Below are positions 24,851 through 32,754 of a stretch of DNA of 47,918 nucleotides, in pieces. Each line of letters begins with the position of its first letter. The first letter of the stretch is position 1. Location of the stretch: NCBI GenBank assembly GCA_000739535.1, contig DF820476.1:33964-81881 (forward strand). The letters run 5' to 3'. A model generated the notes under the pieces. The model did no database searches. It saw only the letters and a list, made by a program, of their open reading frames with translations, and had not been told where the DNA came from. Position numbers and translations under genes: made by a program. The DNA comes from Candidatus Vecturithrix granuli (lineage in GTDB: Bacteria > Moduliflexota > Moduliflexia > Moduliflexales > Moduliflexaceae).

Positions 24851-25088
24851 AAAAATTTTCTTCCTGTAAATAATTCTGTGCCCGGAGTGCGAACGTTCTC
24901 CTTTCGCGCGTGAGTAGGTGCCGGAAAGCTGACAGGCGAACGCAGAACATGCGTCTAGCGAGCGAGCACAGCATGATTGACCGCAACGAACATGTTGCGT
25001 TCGCAAGTGAGTGTGCTGACACACGGACACGCGCAAAAGGAGAACGTTTGCACTCCAGCACAGGATTATTTACAGCAACAAAATTTTT
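24851..25088. mobile_element. MITE-like element with about 60-bp terminal inverted repeats
   Basis: Left end 24851-24911 and the reverse complement of 25028-25088 match almost throughout; in the inner 29 bases (24883-24911 against 25028-25056) 27 agree. The ends include CTGTAAATAAT and GGAGTGC-AACGTTCTCC. The interior has a further stem (GCGAACGCAGAACATG with CATGTTGCGTTCGC). No coding capacity. It fills the gap between xylulokinase and the rhomboid gene. It is the longest member of the GGAGTGC family in the window and could fold as one long RNA hairpin. Confidence 0.75.
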
Positions 25089-25151
25089 AAAAGCGCATAT
25101 CAAACAAAATCTATGAAATCCTTGCTTATGAGAAATCAATGTTGCCTGAAC

Positions 25152-26342
25152 TTAATGCCGATACATGTCAATCTGGTTCAGAGCTTCTCGAGCGCGAGCG
25201 GCGGTTTCAGGACTGGGATCATAATCGAAGACATTCAACAGATATTGATACGCGGCGGTCGGCTGCCCCTGGCGCAGGCGCATTAATCCTAACATCAAAT
25301 ACACATCTGCCAGATTGTCTGCATGTTGGTGATTGGCTAAACAACTGCGCAGCAGACGAGTTGCAGCAATCGGATGTCCGGTATCTTCGAGCCAGTTCGC
25401 CAGGACAACACAGTCATTCGGCTCTAATTGGGCGACTTCACTCCGATCTATTCTGGCGAGGGCTTCGATCGCCTGATCGGGATCATTATGAGCGAGAGCA
25501 TTACGAATGTCTAGAAGCGGAGAGTGAGAAACCGGTTCTTCAGCTATGGGCTGTTTGGCTTTTGCACTCCCTAATCGCCAGAAGGAATCGGTCCAGGGCC
25601 AGCGCCAGGCAAAATGTTCGCCAACCCAGGCTACCGCTAATCCGGCAAAAAATCCACCGAGATGCGCGCCGAACGCCACATTCGATTGCGCGCCTGTTAA
25701 AAAAGGCAGTAAATTATCTACTACAATATAGATGCCAAGCACCAGACGGGCCGGGAGCAGAACGGTATTGAAAAAGAACGGAAATAAGGCGATAAATACT
25801 TTGACTTTATTGCGCGGAAACAGGAGAAAATAGAGTCCCAGCACGCCTGAAATGGCTCCTGAAGCCCCGACAAGAGGAGTCATTGACTTTCCGGCAAACA
25901 TGCCAAAAAACAAGGTCGCTGCAACCCCTGTCATCAGATACGTCAGCAAATAGCCGAGTCGGCCCAGGCGATGTTCCGCGTTATCGCCGTAAATCCAGAG
26001 AAACAACATGTTACCTGCCAGGTGTAAAAAACTTCCATGTAAAAACATGGAGAAAAAAAGATCGTTCAATTCAGGCGCAGCGGGTTTATAACCATGCACA
26101 AACACAAAGAGATCATACGTGCTGATTTGGGCAAGAACCTGCCTGAGTGCCAATATTGACGGTAAGGAAGGATACACGTAGCGCACGTATTCCTGGAGTA
26201 AAGGATCGTCAAAACTCACCCCGCGAGCAGCCAATGGCATGCTGATCAGTAAATAGATCGCCACATTCACGGCAATCAGAAACCAATTCACCCAGGGGGT
26301 GAAATTACGAGGGTTTGGGGTATCTCCAACCGGGATAAACAA
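25152..26342 (-). CDS. Rhomboid intramembrane serine protease with helical-repeat tail
   Basis: 396 residues. Six or more membrane helices in residues 15-245. Catalytic Ser in GASGAISG (S161), catalytic His in GAHLGG (H227), and HLAGN (H107, N111) for the oxyanion site, so it is predicted active. The GASG serine loop and the polar loop between helices 1 and 2 fit the PrsW-independent bacterial rhomboid type. Residues about 265-396 are soluble TPR-like repeats (AIEALARIDRSEV, NWLEDTGHPIAATRLLRSCL, LGLMRLRQGQPTAAYQYL) that may hold a substrate or partner. The zinc-ribbon gene lies 50 bases upstream in the same direction. Confidence 0.92.
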   Translation of the reverse strand: MFIPVGDTPNPRNFTPWVNWFLIAVNVAIYLLISMPLAARGVSFDDPLLQEYVRYVYPSLPSILALRQVLAQISTYDLFVFVHGYKPAAPELNDLFFSMFLHGSFLHLAGNMLFLWIYGDNAEHRLGRLGYLLTYLMTGVAATLFFGMFAGKSMTPLVGASGAISGVLGLYFLLFPRNKVKVFIALFPFFFNTVLLPARLVLGIYIVVDNLLPFLTGAQSNVAFGAHLGGFFAGLAVAWVGEHFAWRWPWTDSFWRLGSAKAKQPIAEEPVSHSPLLDIRNALAHNDPDQAIEALARIDRSEVAQLEPNDCVVLANWLEDTGHPIAATRLLRSCLANHQHADNLADVYLMLGLMRLRQGQPTAAYQYLLNVFDYDPSPETAARAREALNQIDMYRH

Positions 26343-26392
26343 TGGTAATTTCTCCTTATTGTCCGATAAAACTGAAGTTTCGTTGGACAGTT

Positions 26393-26806
26393 CTATGCTT
26401 TCATCTCTAAAATTTCGTACCCTTTGGTACTCAATTGCCGGCAGGTCAGCATAATTTTGGATTTGCTATCGCCAATCCTGGCGGCAATCACCTCAATTTT
26501 AGGCAATTCACCTTTATCAATCCAGACGCCTTTGCATTGCGGACAACGGTCAATTAATAGAGCCTCAACCGGAACAAATTTCATTTCTTGCAATTTCTGC
26601 TGGCTTCCGCAGCGCGGGCAAGCATATTCCGTCGTTCTGGCATCCTTTTCGACCTCGGAGATATTGGGAATATCTGTAGATAATTCTGTCGTGAACGCCA
26701 GTTCATCTTCGTCAAACCAGATGCCCTTACAGGCATCGCAAAAATCAACTACCACCCCTTCAAAGTGGATTTCGTGCATGATGTTATGACATTTTGGACA
26801 ATTCAT
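26393..26806 (-). CDS. Double TFIIB-like zinc-ribbon protein
   Basis: 137 residues with two zf-TFIIB domains. First: CPKCHNIM...CDACKGIWFDEDEL (residues 3-37). Second: CPRCGSQQ...CPQCKGVWIDKGEL (about 63-101). Each keeps four cysteines. The family is widespread and poorly understood; it is often beside membrane proteases or transporters. Probably in an operon with the rhomboid gene. Confidence 0.85.
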   Translation of the reverse strand: MNCPKCHNIMHEIHFEGVVVDFCDACKGIWFDEDELAFTTELSTDIPNISEVEKDARTTEYACPRCGSQQKLQEMKFVPVEALLIDRCPQCKGVWIDKGELPKIEVIAARIGDSKSKIMLTCRQLSTKGYEILEMKA

Positions 26807-27060
26807 ACCTTGCTCCCTTTTTGTTTGTTTGATGTCATCGCAGAATTTGCTATTCAGGAAATTGATGCTCGACCTGAACTATGAATAGAATGAACTCTAA
26901 GGCACATACTTGTCAATCGAATTCTTCAAAAATATTGGTTTTCACTTAATACATAAGCAAGATAGGATGTCGGACGGGGAATGCTTCTCAATTAGACCGA
27001 ACGCGTGACTCAGGAGACCGATCAGTAGATGGCAGTCAAGAAAAACATGAAATTATGCAA
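26807..27060. other. Intergenic stretch with no recognised feature
   Basis: AT-rich divergent gap between the zinc-ribbon and aldolase genes. I see no ORF, tRNA or repeat in this part; the promoter of the zinc-ribbon/rhomboid pair must lie here but I cannot place it. Confidence 0.5.
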
Positions 27061-27075
27061 AAGCGTATTATTTTC

Positions 27076-27103
27076 TTGCGAATATTTGAGGGTTTTATAT
27101 TAT
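27076..27103 (+). promoter_or_regulatory. Probable sigma-70 promoter of the aldolase gene
   Basis: TTGCGA (27076-27081) and TATTAT (27098-27103) separated by 16 bases, 80 bases before the ATG at 27185. Confidence 0.45.
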
Positions 27104-27184
27104 TATTCTTAATGATATTGTTATGATGAAAAGCGAGAGCATGTTATGAATATTGAGCATGATTGACAGGAGGATGAACTGGTT

Positions 27185-27853
27185 ATGAGCACATTATTTT
27201 TCAAAATGCTGCCGAAAATGGCAACCTTGCAGCGGATAGTCGAAAAAGGAATTGTAGCGGTGGTGCGCGCCGAAACTTCTGAAAAAGCGGAAAAAATTGC
27301 CAAGGCTTGTATGGACGGAGGGATCGATACGATTGAAATTACGTTCACCGTCCCCGGCGCGCATCAGGTGATCGAAGGTTTGAGTAAAAAATTTCGTCAG
27401 GATGAATTATTGATCGGGGCCGGAACCGTCCTGGATTCTGAAACCGCTCGCATGGCGATTCTCTCCGGATCAAATTATATCGTGAGCGCGGGTTTCGATT
27501 CGGAGACTGCTAAGCTGTGCAATCGTTACCAAATTCCGTACATGGCCGGGTGTATGACTCCAACCGAAATGATTAGAGCATTAGAAGCCGGAGTGGATGT
27601 CATTAAAGTGTTTCCGGGCAGCGTGTTTGGTCCCTCTTTTATTAAAGCCATCAAAGGCCCCTTGCCGCAGGCCCCACTTATGCCGACCGGCGGCGTCAGT
27701 CTGGAGAATGTTGATCAGTGGATTAAAAATGGCTGCATTGCCGTTGGAGTTGGCGGAGAACTTACCGCCGGGGCCAAAAGCGGCGATTATGGCAGCATCA
27801 CGGAAACCGCCAAAGAATTTATCCGTAAAATCAAGGCCGCAAGAGGGCAGTAA
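27185..27853 (+). CDS. eda: KDPG/KHG aldolase
   Basis: 222 residues, class I aldolase. Splits 2-keto-3-deoxy-6-phosphogluconate (or 4-hydroxy-2-oxoglutarate) to pyruvate and an aldehyde, in the Entner-Doudoroff or uronate pathways. Schiff-base lysine K141 in DVIKVFPG, catalytic E51 in IEITF, GAGTVLD and PTGGVSLEN phosphate-binding loops. AGGAGG precedes the ATG by about 10 bases. Monocistronic, ending at a convergent terminator. Confidence 0.93.
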   Translation: MSTLFFKMLPKMATLQRIVEKGIVAVVRAETSEKAEKIAKACMDGGIDTIEITFTVPGAHQVIEGLSKKFRQDELLIGAGTVLDSETARMAILSGSNYIVSAGFDSETAKLCNRYQIPYMAGCMTPTEMIRALEAGVDVIKVFPGSVFGPSFIKAIKGPLPQAPLMPTGGVSLENVDQWIKNGCIAVGVGGELTAGAKSGDYGSITETAKEFIRKIKAARGQ

Positions 27854-27889
27854 AAGGCCTGTTCAAAAGTTTTTGAACATTGAAGAATC

Positions 27890-27924
27890 AAAAAAACCGG
27901 GTTTCTTGAAGAAACCCGGTTTTT
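27890..27924. terminator. Bidirectional terminator between eda and glgC
   Basis: AAACCGGGTTTC-TTGA-GAAACCCGGTTT stem with A tract before and T tract after, between convergent genes. A copy of the repeated hairpin family. A second dyad, GTTCAAAA-GT-TTTTGAAC (27861-27878), precedes it. Confidence 0.8.
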
Positions 27925-27947
27925 GCAGCAATGTCTGCTCTCTCTCC

Positions 27948-29213
27948 CTAAATCACGGTTTCATCAGGAATGGCTGCGCTTTTCGGAACCACGATCAATC
28001 CATCCCTTGCTGCCCAGTTTTGATGGGTTTCATCAGGGCGGTCAGACAGATTGCGAATCTGCACCCGCTTGCCAATGCGGGCATTTTTATCAATTAACGC
28101 GCCCGCTATGACCGAACCTTCGCCAATCCCCACATCCGGACGGCCTAATTGCCGGTTTTTGGTGCGATCCTCCTCTGACTCGTAATAATCGGCCCCCATG
28201 ATCACAGAATCTTTGATCACCACCTTTGAGCCGATGATACTGCGCAGTCCGATGACTGCATTCGTAATCTCGGCATCATAAATCCGGCAACCATCAGTCA
28301 GCAGCACCTGATCGAGTTTTGCACCGTACACTTCACACGGAGGAAGGAACCGGGGATGCGTATAGATCGGACGCCGGGCGTTGTTCAGATCAAATGGTCG
28401 CGTCGGTGAAACCATCTCAAGATTGGCTTCATAAAAGCGACGAATCGTCCCGATGTCAGCCCAATAGCCGTCAAACACATACCCCATCACGCGTCGTTCG
28501 GATAAGACGCCCGTAATAATATCTTTTCCAAAATCATTGCCCGGTGAGGCCAGCAGTTCCGCTAACATTTCCATGCTAAACACATAAATCCCCATCGAGG
28601 CCATAAAGGGTTTGTCGGAATCCGGCATGCTCTCTAACTCATCTAACGCATCGAGATCAGGTTTCTCACAGAATTCAACAATCTGCCCATCTGAATTGCG
28701 TTTGACAATGCCCAGCCCTGCAGCCAGTTTTGCTTCAACCGGCTGCACTGCCAGCGTAATATCGGCCTCGGTTTCGATATGATACCGGACAAATTCACGG
28801 TAATCCATCTGATACAAGTGATCGCCTGCCAGAATGAGCACATATTTCGCGTTAGATCGTTGAATCTCCGTTAGTTGTTGTCGAACAGCATCGGCTGTCC
28901 CTTGATACCAGAGATTTCCCTGCAAGGTTTGTTGAGCTGCTAAAATTTCGACCCAGCCCTCGGTAAACATGTCACGCCGGTAGGTGCGATAAATATGACG
29001 ATGGAGCGATACGGAATTAAATTGCGTCAAAATAGCGATCTTTTCGATGCCGGCGTTCAAACAGTTACTAATCGGAATATCAATCAGACGATATTTCCCT
29101 GCCAGCGGAACCGCGGGTTTGGATCGCTTTTGAGTTAATGGATACAGGCGGGTTCCCTGCCCTCCTCCTAAGATGACCCCTAATACATCTTGCATCACAT
29201 CGGATGTTGTCAT
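27948..29213 (-). CDS. glgC: Glucose-1-phosphate adenylyltransferase
   Basis: 421 residues. Makes ADP-glucose from ATP and glucose-1-phosphate, the committed step of glycogen synthesis. Nucleotidyltransferase N-terminus GVILGGGQGTRLYPLT...KPAVP, substrate segment GTADAVRQ, LAGDHLYQMDY, FCEKP, then the C-terminal left-handed beta-helix (VIGLRSIIGSKVVIKDSVIMG). AAGGAGGG lies before the ATG. No other glg gene in the window. Confidence 0.96.
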   Translation of the reverse strand: MTTSDVMQDVLGVILGGGQGTRLYPLTQKRSKPAVPLAGKYRLIDIPISNCLNAGIEKIAILTQFNSVSLHRHIYRTYRRDMFTEGWVEILAAQQTLQGNLWYQGTADAVRQQLTEIQRSNAKYVLILAGDHLYQMDYREFVRYHIETEADITLAVQPVEAKLAAGLGIVKRNSDGQIVEFCEKPDLDALDELESMPDSDKPFMASMGIYVFSMEMLAELLASPGNDFGKDIITGVLSERRVMGYVFDGYWADIGTIRRFYEANLEMVSPTRPFDLNNARRPIYTHPRFLPPCEVYGAKLDQVLLTDGCRIYDAEITNAVIGLRSIIGSKVVIKDSVIMGADYYESEEDRTKNRQLGRPDVGIGEGSVIAGALIDKNARIGKRVQIRNLSDRPDETHQNWAARDGLIVVPKSAAIPDETVI

Positions 29214-29338
29214 TGGCTTTCCCTCCTTCTCGATTTGTTCGATGGCCTGATAAGAGTGATCATGGCATCACAACACTGTATCGCTGACATACTCAGAATT
29301 AGCAAGACAAAAATTCTTCCTCCTGAATTCTTTCAAGC

Positions 29339-29447
29339 GACATTATCGGAAATAACAAAATCAGCTCGTATTAAACGCTTCAGCGTCTCTGAAAACGCTT
29401 GAAACAACGCTAAAGCGTTCACTACAAAACTTATTTCCGACAATGTC
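29339..29447. mobile_element. MITE-like element with 17-bp terminal inverted repeats
   Basis: Ends GACATTATCGGAAATAA (29339-29355) and TTATTTCCGACAATGTC (29431-29447), 16 of 17 matching as inverted repeats. The interior has two AACGCT/AGCGTT hairpins. No coding capacity. A TTTCCGACAAT end also lies at 7309-7319. It sits in the 479-base gap between glgC and the AAA ATPase together with the repeats at 29536 and 29626. Confidence 0.65.
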
Positions 29448-29535
29448 TAAGGAAAACCTCGTAAATTCAAAATTAAAAGTTGACTTTTTGCTCTCCTTTT
29501 TGCAGAGTAAATAACAACTACCTGATTACTGTGAT

Positions 29536-29592
29536 CGGTTTGTTGTTCTCGCTTGAGCGAGTTCTTCCGCCTGAAGGCGGAACTACGAACCC
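29536..29592. repeat. TACGAACCC-family element
   Basis: Reverse copy of the core at 47601-47656: two stacked hairpins (CTCGCTTGAGCGAG and CCGCCTGAAGGCGG) and the end TACGAACCC, continuing to CACCTTGACAG at 29611 like the other copies. Confidence 0.65.
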
Positions 29593-29625
29593 ATCAGTTA
29601 CACCTTGACAGGATACGACATTCAA

Positions 29626-29654
29626 GGAGTGTGAAAGTCTGCCTTTGACACTCC
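29626..29654. repeat. GGAGTG palindrome
   Basis: GGAGTGTGAAAG / CTTTGACACTCC arms with one mismatch, 5-base loop, 38 bases before the AAA ATPase start. Same family as 12525-12553. Confidence 0.6.
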
Positions 29655-29692
29655 TGAAAACTGATAAAATAATAAGGTAAGAATCGGTACCT

Positions 29693-31315
29693 ATGGAAAA
29701 TGCGGGAATATCCAGATCATCGTTATCTGAAATGACGCAAGAGGTGAAATTACACATTCAAACTCGCTATCCATTGATCTATCTGGTATCCTGGGAAGAA
29801 GACCGGGTGATCCATGAAATCGAGAAAATTGCGATTGAAGAGGATCAACGCAAAAAAGTTTATATCTGGACAGAAACCGAGGGATTAAAGAATCTTGTGC
29901 TTGATGATACTGATAACACAGTGACTGATCCGCTGCAAGTTCTACACCATATCGTACAAGCTCAGGAACGGGCCCTGTATGTGTTACTGGATTTTCATGC
30001 GTTTTTGACCAATCATCAGGTGGTTCGCAAAGTTCGAGATGTCAGCAAAGCGTTGAAGAGCAGCAATAAAACCGTGTTATTCCTTTCGCCCAAATTGGTG
30101 CTGCCGGATGAACTTTCAAAAGAAATCGTGGTTTTTGATTTTGATCTGCCGACCCTTGATGAATTGGGAGTGGTGCTTGATGAATTCGTCGAACAAGCCA
30201 AGCAGGATCAACGCTTAAAGGGAGTACGGTTGAAAAAGGAGCAACGTGAACGCTTATTGAAAGCCTCGCAGGGCTTGACGATTGATGAGATGCGGAGCGC
30301 TCTGAGTAAATCAGTGGTGGCGCATCAAAAAATCGGTGAAATGACGATTCCGATGATGTTGGCTGAAAAAAAGCAGATCATTCGTAAGTCAGGGGTCTTA
30401 GAGTATTTTTCGCCAGAAGAAACCTTTGATGAAATTGGAGGGATCCCACTTTTGAAACGCTGGCTTTCCCAACGAGATAAGGCGTTTACGGAAGACGCCC
30501 GCAAATTCGGATTGCCTGTGCCTAAGGGCTTATTACTAGTCGGGGTACAGGGCTGTGGGAAATCCTTAACAGCTAAGGCGGTCGCATCGCAATGGAAACT
30601 CCCCCTTTTACGATTTGATATTGGCAAAGTGTTTAGCGGACTGGTCGGATCTTCCGAAGAGAATATCCGCAAAGCCATTAAGCTGGCGGAATCCATTGCC
30701 CCGTGCATTTTATGGATTGATGAAATTGAAAAAGGGTTTTCAGGGTTTTCAAGTTCGAATGTGAGTGATGCCGGCACTGCCGCCAGGGTATTTGGCACGT
30801 TTTTGACCTGGATGCAAGAAAAAGTCAAATCGGTGTTTGTGATTGCGACTGCGAATGATATTAGCCTCCTTCCTCCCGAACTCCTCCGGAAAGGACGGTT
30901 TGATGAAATCTTTTTTGTTGACTTGCCAGGCCCGTATGAACGTCAGGAAATTTTTCGTATTCACTTGAAAAAACGCCATCGCGCGCCGCATCAGTTTGAT
31001 CTGGAGTCGCTTTGCCGGCGTTCTGAAGGATTCAGCGGGGCCGAAATTGAGCAGGTGATTATTTCCGCTTTGTACGATGCGTTTGAACACAATCGCCCTC
31101 TTGCAACGGCTGATATTCTGAACAGTTTACAAGAAACCGTGCCCCTTTCTCAGACTATGGCCGAACATATTTCAGCGTTGGGGGCCTGGGCCGAAACACG
31201 GGCGCGACGTGCTTCGGGAACGGGACGTGACGCTAGCGATGTTCACACGATAGGAAAATCAGGGGATCCAGAAACTCACCTCGAAGTTGCTGACATGACT
31301 TTGAGATATACTTGA
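29693..31315 (+). CDS. Ycf46-like AAA ATPase
   Basis: 540 residues. An N-terminal domain of about 240 residues (TRYPLIYLVSWEEDRVIHEI, LDFHAFL) is followed by an AAA module: Walker A GVQGCGKS (284-291), Walker B ILWIDEIE (339-346), and arginine-finger block RKGRFDE (399-405). The domain order and N-terminal sequence match the Ycf46 family of cyanobacteria, plastids and many bacteria, whose role is poorly defined (carbon-related regulation has been reported in cyanobacteria). No protease domain. The receiver-PAS-GAF gene follows in the same direction. Confidence 0.87.
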   Translation: MENAGISRSSLSEMTQEVKLHIQTRYPLIYLVSWEEDRVIHEIEKIAIEEDQRKKVYIWTETEGLKNLVLDDTDNTVTDPLQVLHHIVQAQERALYVLLDFHAFLTNHQVVRKVRDVSKALKSSNKTVLFLSPKLVLPDELSKEIVVFDFDLPTLDELGVVLDEFVEQAKQDQRLKGVRLKKEQRERLLKASQGLTIDEMRSALSKSVVAHQKIGEMTIPMMLAEKKQIIRKSGVLEYFSPEETFDEIGGIPLLKRWLSQRDKAFTEDARKFGLPVPKGLLLVGVQGCGKSLTAKAVASQWKLPLLRFDIGKVFSGLVGSSEENIRKAIKLAESIAPCILWIDEIEKGFSGFSSSNVSDAGTAARVFGTFLTWMQEKVKSVFVIATANDISLLPPELLRKGRFDEIFFVDLPGPYERQEIFRIHLKKRHRAPHQFDLESLCRRSEGFSGAEIEQVIISALYDAFEHNRPLATADILNSLQETVPLSQTMAEHISALGAWAETRARRASGTGRDASDVHTIGKSGDPETHLEVADMTLRYT

Positions 31316-31340
31316 GGCCGGGTAAATTTGTGAAACCAAA

Positions 31341-31372
31341 GAAACCGGGTTTTTCGGAAAAAATCCGGTTTC
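31341..31372. repeat. AAACCGGGTTTC-family hairpin
   Basis: GAAACCGGGTTTTT / AAAAATCCGGTTTC arms, in the gap between the AAA ATPase and the receiver-PAS-GAF gene. Shape of a terminator, but no T tract beyond the stem. Confidence 0.6.
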
Positions 31373-31432
31373 TCGCCGTGCTCAAATTCACACATTTATG
31401 CGGTCTCAAGTATAGTTTTGGAGAATGCGTCC

Positions 31433-32749
31433 ATGAGAAAAGTTGCAATTATTGATAATGATCGAGTATCTGTTGAGGCTTTAGCGAATATCATGATCCA
31501 GGAAGGATATGCCGTGATTAAAGCCTATAATGGGCTTGAAGGATTTAGTATTATTCGGTCGCATGTCCCTGAGATTGTGGTGCTTGATCTGTTTATGCCC
31601 GGGATTGACGGCATTCGCTTACATCGGTATCTGAAAACCGAACCGCAATTTGAAACGATCAAAACGATTGTCTTATCGCCCTTGACGTTAGAGGAAACGC
31701 TGGCGATTATGGACACTAGTGCGGATTTTTATATTGCAAAAGGGTATATCATGGATGTCGCCGATAATGTCATGCGCAGTCTGCGTCTGTTCCAGGATGA
31801 GCAGCGAAAAATCTCTTCTGAAGATCGCACCATGGGTTTTGAAGGGCGTTCTCCGCGTGTCGTTGTCGAAGAATTATTGGCCGAACGTCGTCATTACGAA
31901 GCCATTATGCACAATGTTGGCGATGGTATCCTGGAAATCGATAGCGAAAATATTGTAACGTATATCAATCCTGCTGGAAAAGAAATCATTCGCAAACAGG
32001 AAATGAATATTGTCGGTCACCATGTGGCTGATGTGTTAGGAAAGCGATATGATGGACAATTTCAGGAAATTTTGCAGAAGTTGAAGACGGCGGCCTCGCA
32101 GATCAATATGGAAATTCCCTTAATGTATGGCAAAATGACGCTAGATTTCAGCTTTGCCAATATTCTGTCTGAGAACTCAACCTATATTGGATCGCTCTTG
32201 ATTTTTCAGGATGTCACGTATTTGACTGAGCGTATCCGTGAACTGACGCTGCTCAACGACGTCGGACGCTTGCTGACGTCCACCCTGGATTTTAACGAGG
32301 TTCTGCATATTCTGATGAGCCAGATCCAGCGGATTCTGGGGGTGGAAGCAATATCTTTGCTTTTAGTGGAAAAAGAAACCAAAGACCTGATTTTTGAAGT
32401 GGCTTTAGGCATGGCAGGAACGTCAATTAAAAATAAGCGATTAAGCTCTGGCAAGGGAATTGTCGGGTGGGTCGCCAAAACAGGGAAACCGTTATTGATT
32501 CCCGATGTGTATGCAGATCCTCGTTTTGATCGTTCCATTGACGAAAGTACAGGGTTCAAAACCCGGTCAATGATTTGTGTGCCCTTGAAAATTCGCAATG
32601 AAGTCATCGGCGTGATTCAGGTAATTAATCATGGCGATGACGATCCGTTTACCGAAGATAATATGTATCTGCTCTCCTCAATTTCAATGTACGCCTCGAT
32701 AGCGATTGAACATGCCAATCTCTATCAGGAACTTCACCGCGAAGATTGA
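31433..32749 (+). CDS. Receiver-PAS-GAF signalling protein
   Basis: 438 residues, soluble. The receiver domain (1-120) has acidic DND near residue 8 and phospho-acceptor D52 in VVLDLFMPG. PAS about 155-275 (GDGILEIDSENIVTYINPAG), GAF about 285-435 (LTSTLDFNEVLHIL, GKGIVGWVAKTGKPLLIPDV, SMICVPLKIRNEVIGVIQVIN). No kinase, cyclase or DNA-binding output, so it probably passes a signal to a partner. The ATG at 31433 has GGAG before it. It directly precedes the acetyltransferase-hydrolase fusion (6-base gap), suggesting an operon and a functional link. Confidence 0.88.
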   Translation: MRKVAIIDNDRVSVEALANIMIQEGYAVIKAYNGLEGFSIIRSHVPEIVVLDLFMPGIDGIRLHRYLKTEPQFETIKTIVLSPLTLEETLAIMDTSADFYIAKGYIMDVADNVMRSLRLFQDEQRKISSEDRTMGFEGRSPRVVVEELLAERRHYEAIMHNVGDGILEIDSENIVTYINPAGKEIIRKQEMNIVGHHVADVLGKRYDGQFQEILQKLKTAASQINMEIPLMYGKMTLDFSFANILSENSTYIGSLLIFQDVTYLTERIRELTLLNDVGRLLTSTLDFNEVLHILMSQIQRILGVEAISLLLVEKETKDLIFEVALGMAGTSIKNKRLSSGKGIVGWVAKTGKPLLIPDVYADPRFDRSIDESTGFKTRSMICVPLKIRNEVIGVIQVINHGDDDPFTEDNMYLLSSISMYASIAIEHANLYQELHRED

Positions 32750-32754
32750 ACAAG

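Noticed and set aside
25139-25771. Plus-strand ORF opposite the rhomboid gene
   Set aside because: The minus-strand frame has all rhomboid catalytic motifs; the plus frame has low-complexity arginine-rich composition.
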